A stretch of 64,000 bases of DNA, taken from positions 124,001-188,000 of the forward strand of contig NKIU01000003.1 in assembly GCA_002256245.1 (NCBI GenBank), given 5' to 3'. How positions within the stretch are numbered: the stretch's first letter is position 1; each line of letters begins with the position of its first letter. The position numbers and the translations under genes were made by a program. A model generated the notes under the pieces. That model searched no databases. It was not told where the DNA came from and saw only the letters and a list, made by a program, of their open reading frames with translations. Positions 37,179 to 45,613 of this stretch are shown one piece after another. The DNA is from Pseudorhodobacter sp. PARRP1. GTDB lineage: Bacteria > Pseudomonadota > Alphaproteobacteria > Rhodobacterales > Rhodobacteraceae.

Positions 37179-38312
37179 TCATTGCCCCGTGGTGGCAATG
37201 TTGTTGGCGGCGTTGGTCGAGCCAGAGATTGCCGAGAGCGTCTTCGACCACTGCACGAACGGCGCTTCGGTGACATAGACGGTGTCGCCATCGCGGATCA
37301 GGAAATCGCGGGCCTCAAACATGCCGGTTGGCTGTGTGAGATCAAGCACATAGACCATGCGCTGATCGCCCTTCAGATCGCGGCGGCCCAACACGGCGTT
37401 GGCGACTTCGGCAGGCTCGTTGCGGAACACGAAGACACCGGTCGGATCAGCGGTGCCGGTGTTCAGACCGCCAACCGTGGCCAAAGCCTCGATCGCGGAC
37501 AGAGTTTGGGTTTCAAACGGGATCTTGCTTTGCGTGCCGGTGGCCCCCAAGGCGACGAAAGAGCGGGTGTCTTTCTCGACGGTGATTTTGTCGCCGGGCC
37601 GCAGCGCGATATCAAGGCTGGGGTTGGAATAGAGGTCCTCAAGCCAGATCGAGCCGGTTTTGCTGCCACGCGTCACGCGCACGATGGCAACCGCCGGTTC
37701 AATCGTCACGCCGCCAGCCTTTGACAGCATGGCGGAAAGCGTGCGGGTGGGCCGTTCGATCGGGAACACGCCGCTGGCCCCGGCAAAGCCCGATACCGAC
37801 ACGGTCGAGCCATCGCCTGCCAGACGCTGCACCGAGATTTGCGGGTCTGGCGTCTGGGTGTCGAGTTTTTTGGTGATGATGTTGCGCAAACCGTCCGGCG
37901 ATTGGCCCGCCGCTTTGATCCGGCCAGCATAGGGCACAAATATGTAGCCCGCGCCATCGACCTGAATCTCGGTCAGGGCGGAAACGCGTTGCCCGGTATT
38001 GCCCAGCAGCGGATCGTCCTTGACGTTTTCATAGATCGTCAGCCCCAGCACATCGCCGGGTGAGATCACATCCGAGCCGACAACCCCCGCATTGCGGAAG
38101 GCCGAGCTGAACCCCAGCGCAGGCGTCACCGCGGTGGCGCGGGTGACGCGCGCGTTCACCGTCACGATAAAAGCGTCGCCCTGTTTAAGGACCGAGCCCT
38201 TGAAGATTTCTGCCTTGTTGGGGCCAGAGCGCGGCAGGCCACAGGCCGCAACCGCACTGACAAGCGCCACAAGGGCAAGGGCCTTCGCCCCCCTTGATCC
38301 GGTAATTTTCAC
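37179..38312 (-). CDS. Polysaccharide export outer-membrane lipoprotein (Wza/KpsD type)
   Basis: Forms the outer-membrane export channel for capsule or exopolysaccharide. GTG 38312 with AAAGGAG eight bases ahead gives 377 residues; the first ~25 are a signal peptide ending in the lipobox VSAVAAC. Domains: polysaccharide export sugar-binding region around residues 75-165 (VISPGDVLGLTIYENVKDDP, DGAGYIFVPYAGRIKAAG), then SLBB-type repeats. Directly upstream of kpsC and downstream of kpsS, forming a kpsS-kpsD-kpsC capsule module. Confidence 0.88.
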   Translation of the reverse strand: MKITGSRGAKALALVALVSAVAACGLPRSGPNKAEIFKGSVLKQGDAFIVTVNARVTRATAVTPALGFSSAFRNAGVVGSDVISPGDVLGLTIYENVKDDPLLGNTGQRVSALTEIQVDGAGYIFVPYAGRIKAAGQSPDGLRNIITKKLDTQTPDPQISVQRLAGDGSTVSVSGFAGASGVFPIERPTRTLSAMLSKAGGVTIEPAVAIVRVTRGSKTGSIWLEDLYSNPSLDIALRPGDKITVEKDTRSFVALGATGTQSKIPFETQTLSAIEALATVGGLNTGTADPTGVFVFRNEPAEVANAVLGRRDLKGDQRMVYVLDLTQPTGMFEARDFLIRDGDTVYVTEAPFVQWSKTLSAISGSTNAANNIATTGQ

Positions 38313-38401
38313 TGCCCGGGCTCCTTTAACTGGATTTGCCTCAAGTTTTGCCTGTAAACCTACAGAAAGACGAAACAAAATGCCAGTCTTGGTTTTATTG
38401 T

Positions 38402-39691
38402 TCACTTAACGACGTGCAACTGTTGCCGTGGTGCCGCTTTCCCCGAGGTGAGCGCGTCGTAAGGATCTTCGGCTTGTAGCATCATATCTACCACCTGTCG
38501 TAGCAACTCGCGCCGACCACGCGAACTGTAGAAGCCGCCGGGAACCTGGCTGGTTTCCAGCAGATAGTGGCGATAGTCGCGGTAGGCGCGGCTGTCGGGG
38601 CGGGTGGGCAGGGTGAAGAAGTCTTTCAGGCTTTGGGTTGAGACAAATTCGGGCTTGGCATAGACCGCCGCCCCGAAGGTTTTCAGCGGCAGACCCCGCC
38701 AAAGCACCTGCTGCGCTGCGGTGGAGTTCACAGTCACGGCAGAGCGCGCGTGGTTCAGCAAAGCCGCCAGCTTGCCGCCGCGCACGAAATGCACCCGCGA
38801 CGATACGCCATGCAGATCAGCCAGGCGCTTGATCTCGCGCGCGACAGGCACGCGGCCATCTTCCAGCGGGTGGGCTTTGAACACGATGTGATGATGCGGG
38901 GCGGCACCCTTGGCAAAGCCTTCCAGCACGACGGCGAGAAACTCTGTCATGGTCTTGAAGGGCGAGTGCATCTGGAAACTGGCATCATGTTCCAGTTGCA
39001 GCAGCACCAGATGATACGGAAATCCGCCATGCTTGATGCGCAGGGTGGCGGCAATACGCTCCCATCGGTGCACGGGAAGCAGGACAAGGCGTTTGACATA
39101 AAGCCAGAATTCCTGCCCCACACTTAGGGCGCGATGCGGGCGAAAGTTGCGATAATCCCAGAATCCGCTCATCACGAACCAATGATACAGCGCACCCCAG
39201 AACATGTGCTGGCGCATGTCGCCCCAACGCGCCGGGGCATCGGGAAGCTGCATGTCCAAAGCCTCGAGCGCCTTTTGCATTTGCGGCACCGACATCTGCA
39301 TCAGCCGCGAATTGCCGTTTGAGCCGCCACGCTCGTAGCTGATCCAGTAGGGGCGCAGATAGCCTTCTTCAAACACGTGCACGGTCAGCCCGGCTGCGCG
39401 CGCGGCGGCCACGGCGGTGGCATGGATCGGGCGGGTGTCACCGTAAAGTACGATATCGGTGATCTGCTTTTGCTCTATCACCGTCCGAAACGCCAAAGGC
39501 CAGTCTTGCAGGGTGCCTTTGTAGGGGATGTAGCTGGCCTCGGTCGGCCAGAAGGCGCGATCCCCACGGTTGAAGCCCACGCGCCAGACTTGCGCGCCTG
39601 CGGCCGACAGCATCTTGCCCAAACGATGGAAAAACGGGCCGTGCGGACCCTGCAAAAACAAAAACCGGCGATCTTGACTTGAACCTGACAT
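38402..39691 (-). CDS. kpsS: Capsule polysaccharide modification/export protein KpsS
   Basis: Kdo transferase-like partner of KpsC; starts the lipid-linked Kdo linker. 429 residues from ATG 39691 (MSGSSQDRRFLFLQGPHGPF), the family start with the LQGPxxxFF motif. Other conserved pieces: VFEEGYLRPYWISYERGG near 120, HHHIVFKAHPLEDG near 285, VHFVRGGKLAALLNHA and VTVNSTAAQQVLWRGLPLKTFG. The long upstream frame to 40480 is antisense to ribE. No kpsM/kpsT/kpsE genes are nearby. Confidence 0.88.
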   Translation of the reverse strand: MSGSSQDRRFLFLQGPHGPFFHRLGKMLSAAGAQVWRVGFNRGDRAFWPTEASYIPYKGTLQDWPLAFRTVIEQKQITDIVLYGDTRPIHATAVAAARAAGLTVHVFEEGYLRPYWISYERGGSNGNSRLMQMSVPQMQKALEALDMQLPDAPARWGDMRQHMFWGALYHWFVMSGFWDYRNFRPHRALSVGQEFWLYVKRLVLLPVHRWERIAATLRIKHGGFPYHLVLLQLEHDASFQMHSPFKTMTEFLAVVLEGFAKGAAPHHHIVFKAHPLEDGRVPVAREIKRLADLHGVSSRVHFVRGGKLAALLNHARSAVTVNSTAAQQVLWRGLPLKTFGAAVYAKPEFVSTQSLKDFFTLPTRPDSRAYRDYRHYLLETSQVPGGFYSSRGRRELLRQVVDMMLQAEDPYDALTSGKAAPRQQLHVVK

Positions 39692-39850
39692 GTTACTCGC
39701 ATTTTTCGGTCTGACTGCGCCAGCAATGCCCTGCCATAAAGCGGAAACACCGGCTTGTGCAGCATAATACCACAACAGCGGCGAATTTGAGGCGATTGCA
39801 CAAGCCCTTTGCAGCAAGTAGCCTTGCGGCAAAACACAGGGGCTTAAGCG

Positions 39851-40447
39851 ATGTTTACCGGAATTGTCACCGACATGGGCGAAGTGCTGGAGTTGGAGCA
39901 GCGCGGCGATCTGCGCGCGCGCATTGGCACCGCCTATGACGTGGCCCGCGTGGATATTGGCGCGTCGATTGCCTGCGAGGGGGTTTGCCTGACCGTCATC
40001 GCGCTGGGCACCAGCCCGCGCAACTGGTTTGACGTGCAGATTTCGGCGGAATCGGTGTCGAAAACCAATCTCTCGGGCTGGCGGGTTGGCAAGCGGCTGA
40101 ACTTGGAGCGGGCGCTGAAGGTGGGCGACGAATTGGGCGGGCATATCGTCTCGGGCCATATTGATGGCGTGGCCGAGGTTGTGCGGGTGGCGCCCGAGGG
40201 CGAGTCTGTGCGGGTGACGTTTCGTGCGCCCGAGGCTTTGGCCAAGTTTATCGCCCCCAAAGGCTCGGTCGCGCTGAATGGCACTTCTTTGACGGTGAAC
40301 GAGGTTGAGGGCTGCGATTTTGGCATCAATTTCATCCCGCATACCCAAGCTGTGACGACCTGGGGCGAGGTGAAGCTGGGCGACCGCGTCAACCTGGAGG
40401 TCGATACGATGGCGCGCTATGTGGCGCGTCTGCGCGAGTGGGAATAG
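39851..40447 (+). CDS. ribE: Riboflavin synthase, alpha chain
   Basis: Dismutates two 6,7-dimethyl-8-ribityllumazine molecules to riboflavin. 198 residues with duplicated lumazine-binding domains: first MFTGIVTDMGEVLELEQ...IACEGVCLTV, second HIVSGHIDGVAEVVRV...SVALNGTSLTVNEVE. First gene of the riboflavin operon ribE-ribBX-ribH-nusB. I see no FMN riboswitch in the 159 bases upstream. Confidence 0.95.
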   Translation: MFTGIVTDMGEVLELEQRGDLRARIGTAYDVARVDIGASIACEGVCLTVIALGTSPRNWFDVQISAESVSKTNLSGWRVGKRLNLERALKVGDELGGHIVSGHIDGVAEVVRVAPEGESVRVTFRAPEALAKFIAPKGSVALNGTSLTVNEVEGCDFGINFIPHTQAVTTWGEVKLGDRVNLEVDTMARYVARLREWE

Positions 40448-40539
40448 CCGCGGCCGCACAGGTTCTGTTCGCTTAAGCAAGCTGGCTTTTGCGGCCCTTT
40501 GGCGGTATGCGGAACCAGAGAGTTGCAGGAAGCCAGATC

Positions 40540-41634
40540 ATGACCACACGCACCGAATATTCAGACGCGATTTCTTCGGTTGAAGAGATTATTGACGACG
40601 CCCGCAATGGCCGGATGTTCATTCTGGTGGACCATGAGGACCGCGAAAACGAAGGCGATCTGGTGATCCCGGCGGAAATGGCTACGCCCGAGGCGGTGAA
40701 TTTCATGGCCACGCATGGGCGCGGGCTGATTTGCCTGACGCTGACCGGCGCGCGGATTGATGCGCTGGGGCTGCCGCTGATGGCCTCGCGCAATTCCAGC
40801 CGGCATGAGACCGCGTTTACCGTGTCGATCGAGGCGCGCGAAGGTGTGGAAACCGGGATTTCCGCCAAAGACCGCGCGATCACCATTGCGGCGGCGATTG
40901 ATCCCAAAACCGTGCCAACCGATCTGGCGACGCCGGGGCATGTGTTTCCGCTGCGGGCGCGCGATGGTGGCGTGTTGGTGCGCGCGGGGCATACCGAGGC
41001 TGCGACGGATATCTCGCGGCTTGCCGGGCTGAACCCGTCGGGCGTGATCTGCGAGATTATGAAGGACGACGGCACGATGGCGCGGCTGCCTGACCTCGTG
41101 GCCTTTGCGCAAAAGCACAACCTGAAGATCGGCACGATTTCCGATCTGATCGCTTACCGTCGTCGGCATGACAATCTGATCAAGGAACGCTCGGTCAAGC
41201 GGGTGCAATCTGTGCATGGCGGCGATTGGCTGATGCGGATTTTTGCCGATGAAACCCATGGTGACGAGCATATCGTGCTGACCAAGGGCGATTTGTCGGG
41301 CGACGCGCCGGTGCTGGCGCGGGTGCACACGCTGAACGCTTTGGAGGATGTGCTGGGCATCGGCGACGACCATGTCGGCGATTTGCAAGGTGCTATGCGG
41401 GTGATTGCCGCCGAAGGCCGCGGTGCGATTGTGCTGTTGCGCGACACGTCGATGAAGGTGGAACCCGGCGAGGCATCGCCGCAAACCCTGCGCCAGTATG
41501 GTTTGGGTGCGCAGATCCTGTCAGCGCTGGGCCTGAGTGCGATTACGCTGGTGACAAATTCCAAGGCCCCGAAAGTGGTGGGTCTGGAGGCTTATGGGCT
41601 GTCGATTGTCGGCACCCGCGCGATTGCGGAGTAG
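40540..41634 (+). CDS. ribB: 3,4-dihydroxy-2-butanone 4-phosphate synthase with inactive GCHII-like domain (RibBX type)
   Basis: 364 residues. The N-terminal ~200 are RibB: FILVDHEDRENEGDLVIPAE (acidic active site), THGRGLICLTLTG, RAGHTEAATDISRLAG and the final ICEIMKDDG. The C-terminal part follows the RibA (GTP cyclohydrolase II) fold (RVHTLNALEDVLG..., GRGAIVLLRD, YGLGAQILSALGL) but lacks the three zinc cysteines normally in the SLRCDCG-like segment, where GIGDDHVGD stands. So GCHII activity is not expected; a separate RibA is needed elsewhere. AGGA upstream supports ATG 40540. Confidence 0.93.
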   Translation: MTTRTEYSDAISSVEEIIDDARNGRMFILVDHEDRENEGDLVIPAEMATPEAVNFMATHGRGLICLTLTGARIDALGLPLMASRNSSRHETAFTVSIEAREGVETGISAKDRAITIAAAIDPKTVPTDLATPGHVFPLRARDGGVLVRAGHTEAATDISRLAGLNPSGVICEIMKDDGTMARLPDLVAFAQKHNLKIGTISDLIAYRRRHDNLIKERSVKRVQSVHGGDWLMRIFADETHGDEHIVLTKGDLSGDAPVLARVHTLNALEDVLGIGDDHVGDLQGAMRVIAAEGRGAIVLLRDTSMKVEPGEASPQTLRQYGLGAQILSALGLSAITLVTNSKAPKVVGLEAYGLSIVGTRAIAE

Positions 41635-41637
41635 ATC

Positions 41638-42138
41638 ATGGCTGCCAATGAAACCCATTACACTCTGCCGCTGCCCAGCTTTAAGGCTCCGGTCAAGCTG
41701 CTGATCGTGGTGGCACCCTACTACAAGGACATCACCGATCAGCTGGTGGCGGGCGCGCAGGGCGTGGCTGCGGCTTGTGGTGCTACTGCCGAGATCATCG
41801 AAGTGCCGGGTGCGCTGGAAGTGCCGACGGCGATTGCTTTGGCCGAACGGATGGCAAAGTTTGACGGCTATGTGGCACTCGGCTGTGTGATCCGGGGCGA
41901 GACGACGCATTACGATACGGTCTGCAACGACAGCAGCCGCGCGATCACCATGCTGGGTTTGCAGGGGGCCGCGATTGGTAACGGCATCCTGACGGTGGAA
42001 AACCGGGGCCAAGCCGAGGTGCGTGCCGAGGTGGCTGGGCAAAACAAAGGTGGCGGCGCTGCCGCTGCGGCCTTGCACCTGATCGCCTTATCGCGCAAAT
42101 GGGCGACCGACACCAAGGGGATCGGTTTTCGACCATGA
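41638..42138 (+). CDS. ribH: 6,7-dimethyl-8-ribityllumazine synthase
   Basis: Condenses 5-amino-6-ribitylaminouracil with dihydroxybutanone phosphate. 166 residues with VVAPYYKDITDQLVAGAQG, VPGALEVPTAIALA, VALGCVIRGETTHYD and NGILTVENRGQAEVRA (catalytic His in the loop), all as in the family. Four bases after ribBX; its TGA overlaps the nusB ATG (ATGA). Confidence 0.95.
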   Translation: MAANETHYTLPLPSFKAPVKLLIVVAPYYKDITDQLVAGAQGVAAACGATAEIIEVPGALEVPTAIALAERMAKFDGYVALGCVIRGETTHYDTVCNDSSRAITMLGLQGAAIGNGILTVENRGQAEVRAEVAGQNKGGGAAAAALHLIALSRKWATDTKGIGFRP

Positions 42139-42596
42139 CTAAGCCTGACAAGAAGCAGATGAAATCAGCCGCCCGGCTTTATGCCGTGCAGGCGTTGTTT
42201 CAGATGGAGGCCTCGGGGCAGACCGTGGAGCAGATCCGGCGCGAGTTTGAAACCCATCGCTTCGGTGCGATCTATGACGGCGACGAGATGGCCGAGGGTG
42301 ACGTGGATCACTTCCGCGCCGTGGTTGATCACGCGGTGAACTTTCAGGCGATGATCGACCAGATGACCGACCGCGCTTTGGTGGCGAAATGGCCGATTGA
42401 CCGGATTGATCCGGTGATCCGCGCGCTGTTTCGGGCTGCGGGGGCTGAATTGACGCAGATGGTGACGCCACCCAAAGTGTCGATCAACGAATATGTCGAT
42501 GTCGCCAAGGCGTTCTTCCCCGAGGGCAAGGAATCCAAATTCGTCAACGCGGTGCTGGACCACATGGCGCGCGAGGCCAAGCCCGAGGCGTTCTAG
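42135..42596 (+). CDS. nusB: Transcription antitermination factor NusB
   Basis: Binds boxA RNA with NusE in rRNA antitermination. 153 residues, all-helical: KSAARLYAVQALFQMEASGQ at the N-terminus, WPIDRIDPVIRALFRAAGAEL near 98, and PKVSINEYVDVAKAFFPEGKESKFVNAVLD, the family hallmark. Overlaps ribH by four bases, the common ribH-nusB coupling. Confidence 0.95.
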   Translation: MTKPDKKQMKSAARLYAVQALFQMEASGQTVEQIRREFETHRFGAIYDGDEMAEGDVDHFRAVVDHAVNFQAMIDQMTDRALVAKWPIDRIDPVIRALFRAAGAELTQMVTPPKVSINEYVDVAKAFFPEGKESKFVNAVLDHMAREAKPEAF

Positions 42597-42684
42597 ACGC
42601 TCGGCATTGAAAATTTGTCGCCTGCCGCCAAGGAATCCGTCGCTCCATCCGTCACAAAGATATGGTCGGTGAAAGGACGGAATT

Positions 42685-43062
42685 ATGAAACATGTGTGGA
42701 TGGCGGCGTTGATGTTGGCGGCTTGCGTCGAGACGGGCAAGGCGAACACCGAATGGGTGCTGGCATCGGTGGACGGGGCGGCGGTGGATTACACCGCAAC
42801 GCTGAGCTTTGCCGAAACCGGCCGCATAACCGGGCAGGCGCCCTGCAACCGCTACTTTGCCGACGTGACGCGGCAGGGCGACAGCTTCAAGTTGGGCATG
42901 ATCGGGGCGACGCGCATGGCCTGCTTGCAGATCAAGGGTGAAGCCGGGTATTTTCAGACCTTACAAGGCGTCGATACGCTGATTGAAAGCCCGGCCCGGC
43001 TGACGCTTTCGGGGGCAGGGCATCAGATGGTCTTCGTGCCGGCAGCGCAATCCACCCTTTAA
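42685..43062 (+). CDS. META-domain (HslJ-like) lipoprotein
   Basis: 125 residues. Signal peptide with a lipobox (MAALMLAAC, Cys at about residue 15) then a META domain: TEWVLASVDGAAVDYTATLSF, GQAPCNRYFADVTRQ, ATRMACLQIKGEAGYFQTL. GAAAGGACGG precedes the ATG. HslJ-type proteins are linked to envelope stress or novobiocin resistance, but no role is proven for this one. Confidence 0.85.
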   Translation: MKHVWMAALMLAACVETGKANTEWVLASVDGAAVDYTATLSFAETGRITGQAPCNRYFADVTRQGDSFKLGMIGATRMACLQIKGEAGYFQTLQGVDTLIESPARLTLSGAGHQMVFVPAAQSTL

Positions 43063-43494
43063 GTGCGTTTTCCGCACCGATGCTGCCGATTTCAGGGGTC
43101 GGCAGCACCTGATGGCGGCAAGGGCGCAAATCCGCTCGATTGCCCGAAAATTTGCCAAGTTCACGCGTATTGAGGGGCGCTCCGCAGCAATATCGTGTTT
43201 CCCGCGCAACAGTGGCGCAAGCCCGCCGCACAGTGCGTGAGGTAAAAATCCCCGGATTTTGGGTGCTTGGCTTGGTTCGATCACGAACTAAATCCGGTTC
43301 CTTCACATTTTTGCCAGATCGGCTTTGTTACAGGATTTGCGCAAAAATCTGCCGGGATTTTCACAGTTTCGGCGGAAATATGGTGTGATTTCATTTGGTT
43401 GGCATCCGCCCTTGATCGTCGCGGCCCGATGCAACATTTGCCACTCAGACGCCGGAAACCTTCGGCGCAGGGATAGATGTTGAAAGGACGGATC
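43063..43494. other. 432-bp promoter region upstream of DUF481 gene
   Basis: Begins with a perfect nine-base stem TGCTGCCGA/TCGGCAGCA with a nine-base loop (43081-43107), likely the 3' structure of the META gene message. The 43290-43400 part is AT-richer (TTTGTTACAGGATTTGCGCA, GATTTTCACAGTTTCGGCGG) and probably holds the DUF481 promoter; no consensus boxes I can defend. Confidence 0.5.
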
Positions 43495-44349
43495 ATGAAG
43501 AACGTAACTCGTATCGCGGCAGTATCCGCATTCGCTCTGGCTGTGGGGTCGCTGCCTGCTGTGGCACAGACCACGCTGCTGGGGTCGTCTGCGGTGGACG
43601 ATCAAATTGATGACCTGACCATCAAAGCCAACCGCGATATGGCGCGTGGCAATGATGAGCTGCGTTTTGGCAACCCGGACGCACGTCAGGGCATGTCGGG
43701 CTCGGCCTCGTTGGGCTACAGCGGCAAAACCGGTAACAACGAGTCGCAAGATTTCTCGGCCGGTGCGCGTCTGCGTTATGCCCAAGGCCCGATGGTTCAA
43801 ACTTTGAGCTTCCTGGTGGACTATTCGGAAGCCGACAACGTGAAGTCGAAAGAGGACATTTCGGCAGTTTACGACGCCAACTATTACTTCAATGACCGGT
43901 TCTATGGCTTCGTGTTGGGCCGTGTGAACACCGACGGTCTGGCTTCGGTCGCAACGGCAGACAATGATCCGGCAACTGCGCTGTCGAAAGATGCGTTCCT
44001 GGGCTTTGGTCCGGGTTACCGCGTGGTGAACACCGACAGCGTTGCTTGGCGTGTGCAGGCCGGTGTGGGTGTAAGCTACCTTGAGTTCGGCGATGAAGAA
44101 AGCACCACCGAAACCGCCGGCATCGTGTCGTCGCGCTTCTTCTACAAGATCAACGACAACGTGTTCGCCAGCATGGACACCGATATCATCAAATCGGACA
44201 CGGCTTTGCGTATCGGCAACGATCTGGGCGTGAACTTCAAGGTGACCGATGCGTTCTCGACCCGCGTCAGCTACCTGACCGAGTATAACGACAGCCGCGC
44301 GATCCGTGCCGACAACAAACTGGGCGTTTCGCTGGTTTACGGCTTCTGA
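43495..44349 (+). CDS. DUF481 outer-membrane protein
   Basis: 284 residues from ATG 43495, with GAAAGGA eight bases upstream and a signal peptide (MKNVTRIAAVSAFALAVGSLPAVAQ). The mature part has the alternating aromatic/polar pattern of a beta-barrel and ends in YGF, a typical outer-membrane insertion signal. DUF481 (YdiY-like) proteins are salt- or stress-induced in other bacteria. Codon use looks optimised (many GGC, CTG, AAC, GTG), suggesting strong expression; it has its own terminator. Confidence 0.88.
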   Translation: MKNVTRIAAVSAFALAVGSLPAVAQTTLLGSSAVDDQIDDLTIKANRDMARGNDELRFGNPDARQGMSGSASLGYSGKTGNNESQDFSAGARLRYAQGPMVQTLSFLVDYSEADNVKSKEDISAVYDANYYFNDRFYGFVLGRVNTDGLASVATADNDPATALSKDAFLGFGPGYRVVNTDSVAWRVQAGVGVSYLEFGDEESTTETAGIVSSRFFYKINDNVFASMDTDIIKSDTALRIGNDLGVNFKVTDAFSTRVSYLTEYNDSRAIRADNKLGVSLVYGF

Positions 44350-44372
44350 TCTGATCGGCGCCTGAAATGCGG

Positions 44373-44401
44373 AAAAGGGGACAGCGTGCTGTCCCCTTTT
44401 T
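44373..44401 (+). terminator. Intrinsic terminator after DUF481 gene
   Basis: Perfect 12-base stem AAAAGGGGACAG / CTGTCCCCTTTT with a four-base CGTG loop, then an extra T. Strong in the plus direction; it could also end a minus-strand transcript from 44.5 kb. Confidence 0.93.
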
Positions 44402-44417
44402 CATGCGCTGGGGTAGG

Positions 44418-44579
44418 TGGCGGGCCCGCAGCGGCCGTGACGGCGTGAATTTCCCGAGAGCCTGAGTGTTCAGGTTGGTCGCCAGGTAGCAAGACCAGGA
44501 TCTTGCCAGAGCCAGCTCCCTCGGAGATGCTTATCGGCCACTGGAAAAGGGCCATACACGCGAAGAGCAGAACCCGCCA
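44418..44579. ncRNA. Candidate structured RNA, ~160 nt
   Basis: Intergenic segment between the DUF481 terminator and mmcB that folds by eye into a rod: closing stem TGGCGGG (44418-44424)/CCCGCCA (44573-44579), GCGTG (44443-44447)/CACGC (44557-44561), CGAGAGC (44455-44461)/GCTCCCTCG (44515-44523), with local hairpins CCTGA-GTGT-TCAGG (44461-44474), GCAAGA/TCTTGC (44489-44506) and GGCC/GGCC (44536-44553). Size and shape recall 6S RNA (closing stem, open centre, terminal stem), but I cannot confirm family or strand. A minus-strand 82-residue frame over it has no recognisable domain. Confidence 0.4.
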
Positions 44580-44673
44580 AGGCACAATGTAGGCGCAGGG
44601 TGGGGCGATAGCAAGGGGCGCGGGGCAGGACGCGGGGCTTGCCGATTGTTCACCTTTGGTTCATATTCTTGCG

Positions 44674-45135
44674 ATGGAAACGGAAGCCCCCTTACCCCCG
44701 ATGCCGGGGCAACGTCTGGCGCGCGGTGTCTGCCGTGCCCTGCGTCAGTTTGATTTTGTGACGGTGGAAGAACTGGTGCCGACGCCGGGCCTGCGTGTCG
44801 ATGTTATGGCATTGGGGCCGAAGGGCGAAATCTGGATCATCGAGTGTAAATCCAGCCGCGCCGATTACATGACCGATCAGAAATGGCGCGGTTATCTGGA
44901 ATGGTGTGATCGGTTTTTCTGGGCCGTCGATGGCGATTTTCCGGTGCAGGTGCTGCCCGAAGCCTCTGGCGTGATCATCGCCGATGCCTACGATGCGGCG
45001 ATTCTGCGGATGGCGCCAGACACGCCTCTGGCTGCTGCGCGACGCAAGGTCATGCTGCAAAAGTTCGCGCGCCACGCCGCCTTGCGTCTGCAAGGCCTGC
45101 GTGATCCAAATTTCAGCGCTTTTTCTTTGGCTTAG
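44674..45135 (+). CDS. mmcB: MmcB-family DNA repair protein
   Basis: 153 residues, DUF2799-like PD-(D/E)xK nuclease-fold pattern: RLARGVCRALRQFDFVTVEEL at the start, LRVDVMALGPKGEIWIIECKSSRADYMTDQKWRGYL (VDxxxL...IECKSS active-site style) and CDRFFWAVDGDFP. This is the MmcB group, required for some DNA damage survival in Caulobacter. Start chosen at ATG 44674. Overlaps the convergent DUF6324 gene by 23 bases. Confidence 0.82.
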   Translation: METEAPLPPMPGQRLARGVCRALRQFDFVTVEELVPTPGLRVDVMALGPKGEIWIIECKSSRADYMTDQKWRGYLEWCDRFFWAVDGDFPVQVLPEASGVIIADAYDAAILRMAPDTPLAAARRKVMLQKFARHAALRLQGLRDPNFSAFSLA

Positions 45136-45328
45136 TGCCGCCGGCAATCGCCCGCGCCGCCTCGGCAGCCGCCAGCAACTCCTCGGCGATTTCCTCGGCT
45201 TCATCCGCGTCGAAATCCAGCGGCAACTCGATGCCGCCATCGGCCTCGATGTAGATCCGCACCATACCCAACTCGGTCGGTCCGATCTGGATATTGGCGG
45301 CGATGTCGCTTTGCTTGTCGATCCCCAT
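45113..45328 (-). CDS. DUF6324 family small protein
   Basis: 71 residues, acidic middle and a basic tail ending KPKKKR. The pattern DIAANIQIGPTELGMVRIYIEADGGIELPLDFDADEAEEIAEEL fits the small DUF6324 family of Rhodobacterales; function unknown. Convergent with mmcB and overlapping its last 23 bases. Confidence 0.8.
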   Translation of the reverse strand: MGIDKQSDIAANIQIGPTELGMVRIYIEADGGIELPLDFDADEAEEIAEELLAAAEAARAIAGGTKPKKKR

Positions 45329-45429
45329 GGTCGGCTCCTATTTCTTTGCCATGGCGTAACAACAGGCGTAATCTTTGGCAATCCTGCCCTTGCAATCCCA
45401 CGAACTGGGCGTTAAATCCCCGCTTGCGT

Positions 45430-45506
45430 GCCGCGTTAGCTCAGTTGGTTAGAGCACTAGATTGTGGATCTAGGGGTCCCCCGTTCGAGCCGGGGACGTG
45501 GTACCA
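45430..45506 (+). tRNA. tRNA-His (GTG)
   Basis: Cloverleaf is complete: acceptor GCCGCGT/ACGTGGT, D arm with GCTC...GAGC, anticodon loop TTGTGGA with GTG at 45464-45466, T arm CCCCG-TTCGAGC-CGGGG, A73 and encoded CCA. The base before position 1 is T, so no G-1 is encoded, and the first pair is G1-U72. This is the alphaproteobacterial form of tRNA-His that lacks the usual G-1:C73 pair. Confidence 0.95.
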
Positions 45507-45613
45507 TCCCTTCCTTTTTCGTCAGTGTTCGAACCGTTGCCATCGCGCGCAGCGGGCCTTGGCCTTGGTGTCATGGGGTTGTATGGTCGGCCTTCCAAGT
45601 GAAGGATCATGCC

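Noticed and set aside
39692-39850. FMN riboswitch upstream of ribE
   Set aside because: No RFN-element conserved segments could be found in the 159-base leader.
44337-44585. 82-residue minus-strand frame near DUF481, with a signal-like start
   Set aside because: It runs through the DUF481 terminator and the structured segment; no family or ribosome binding site supports it. Kept only as an alternative to the RNA call.
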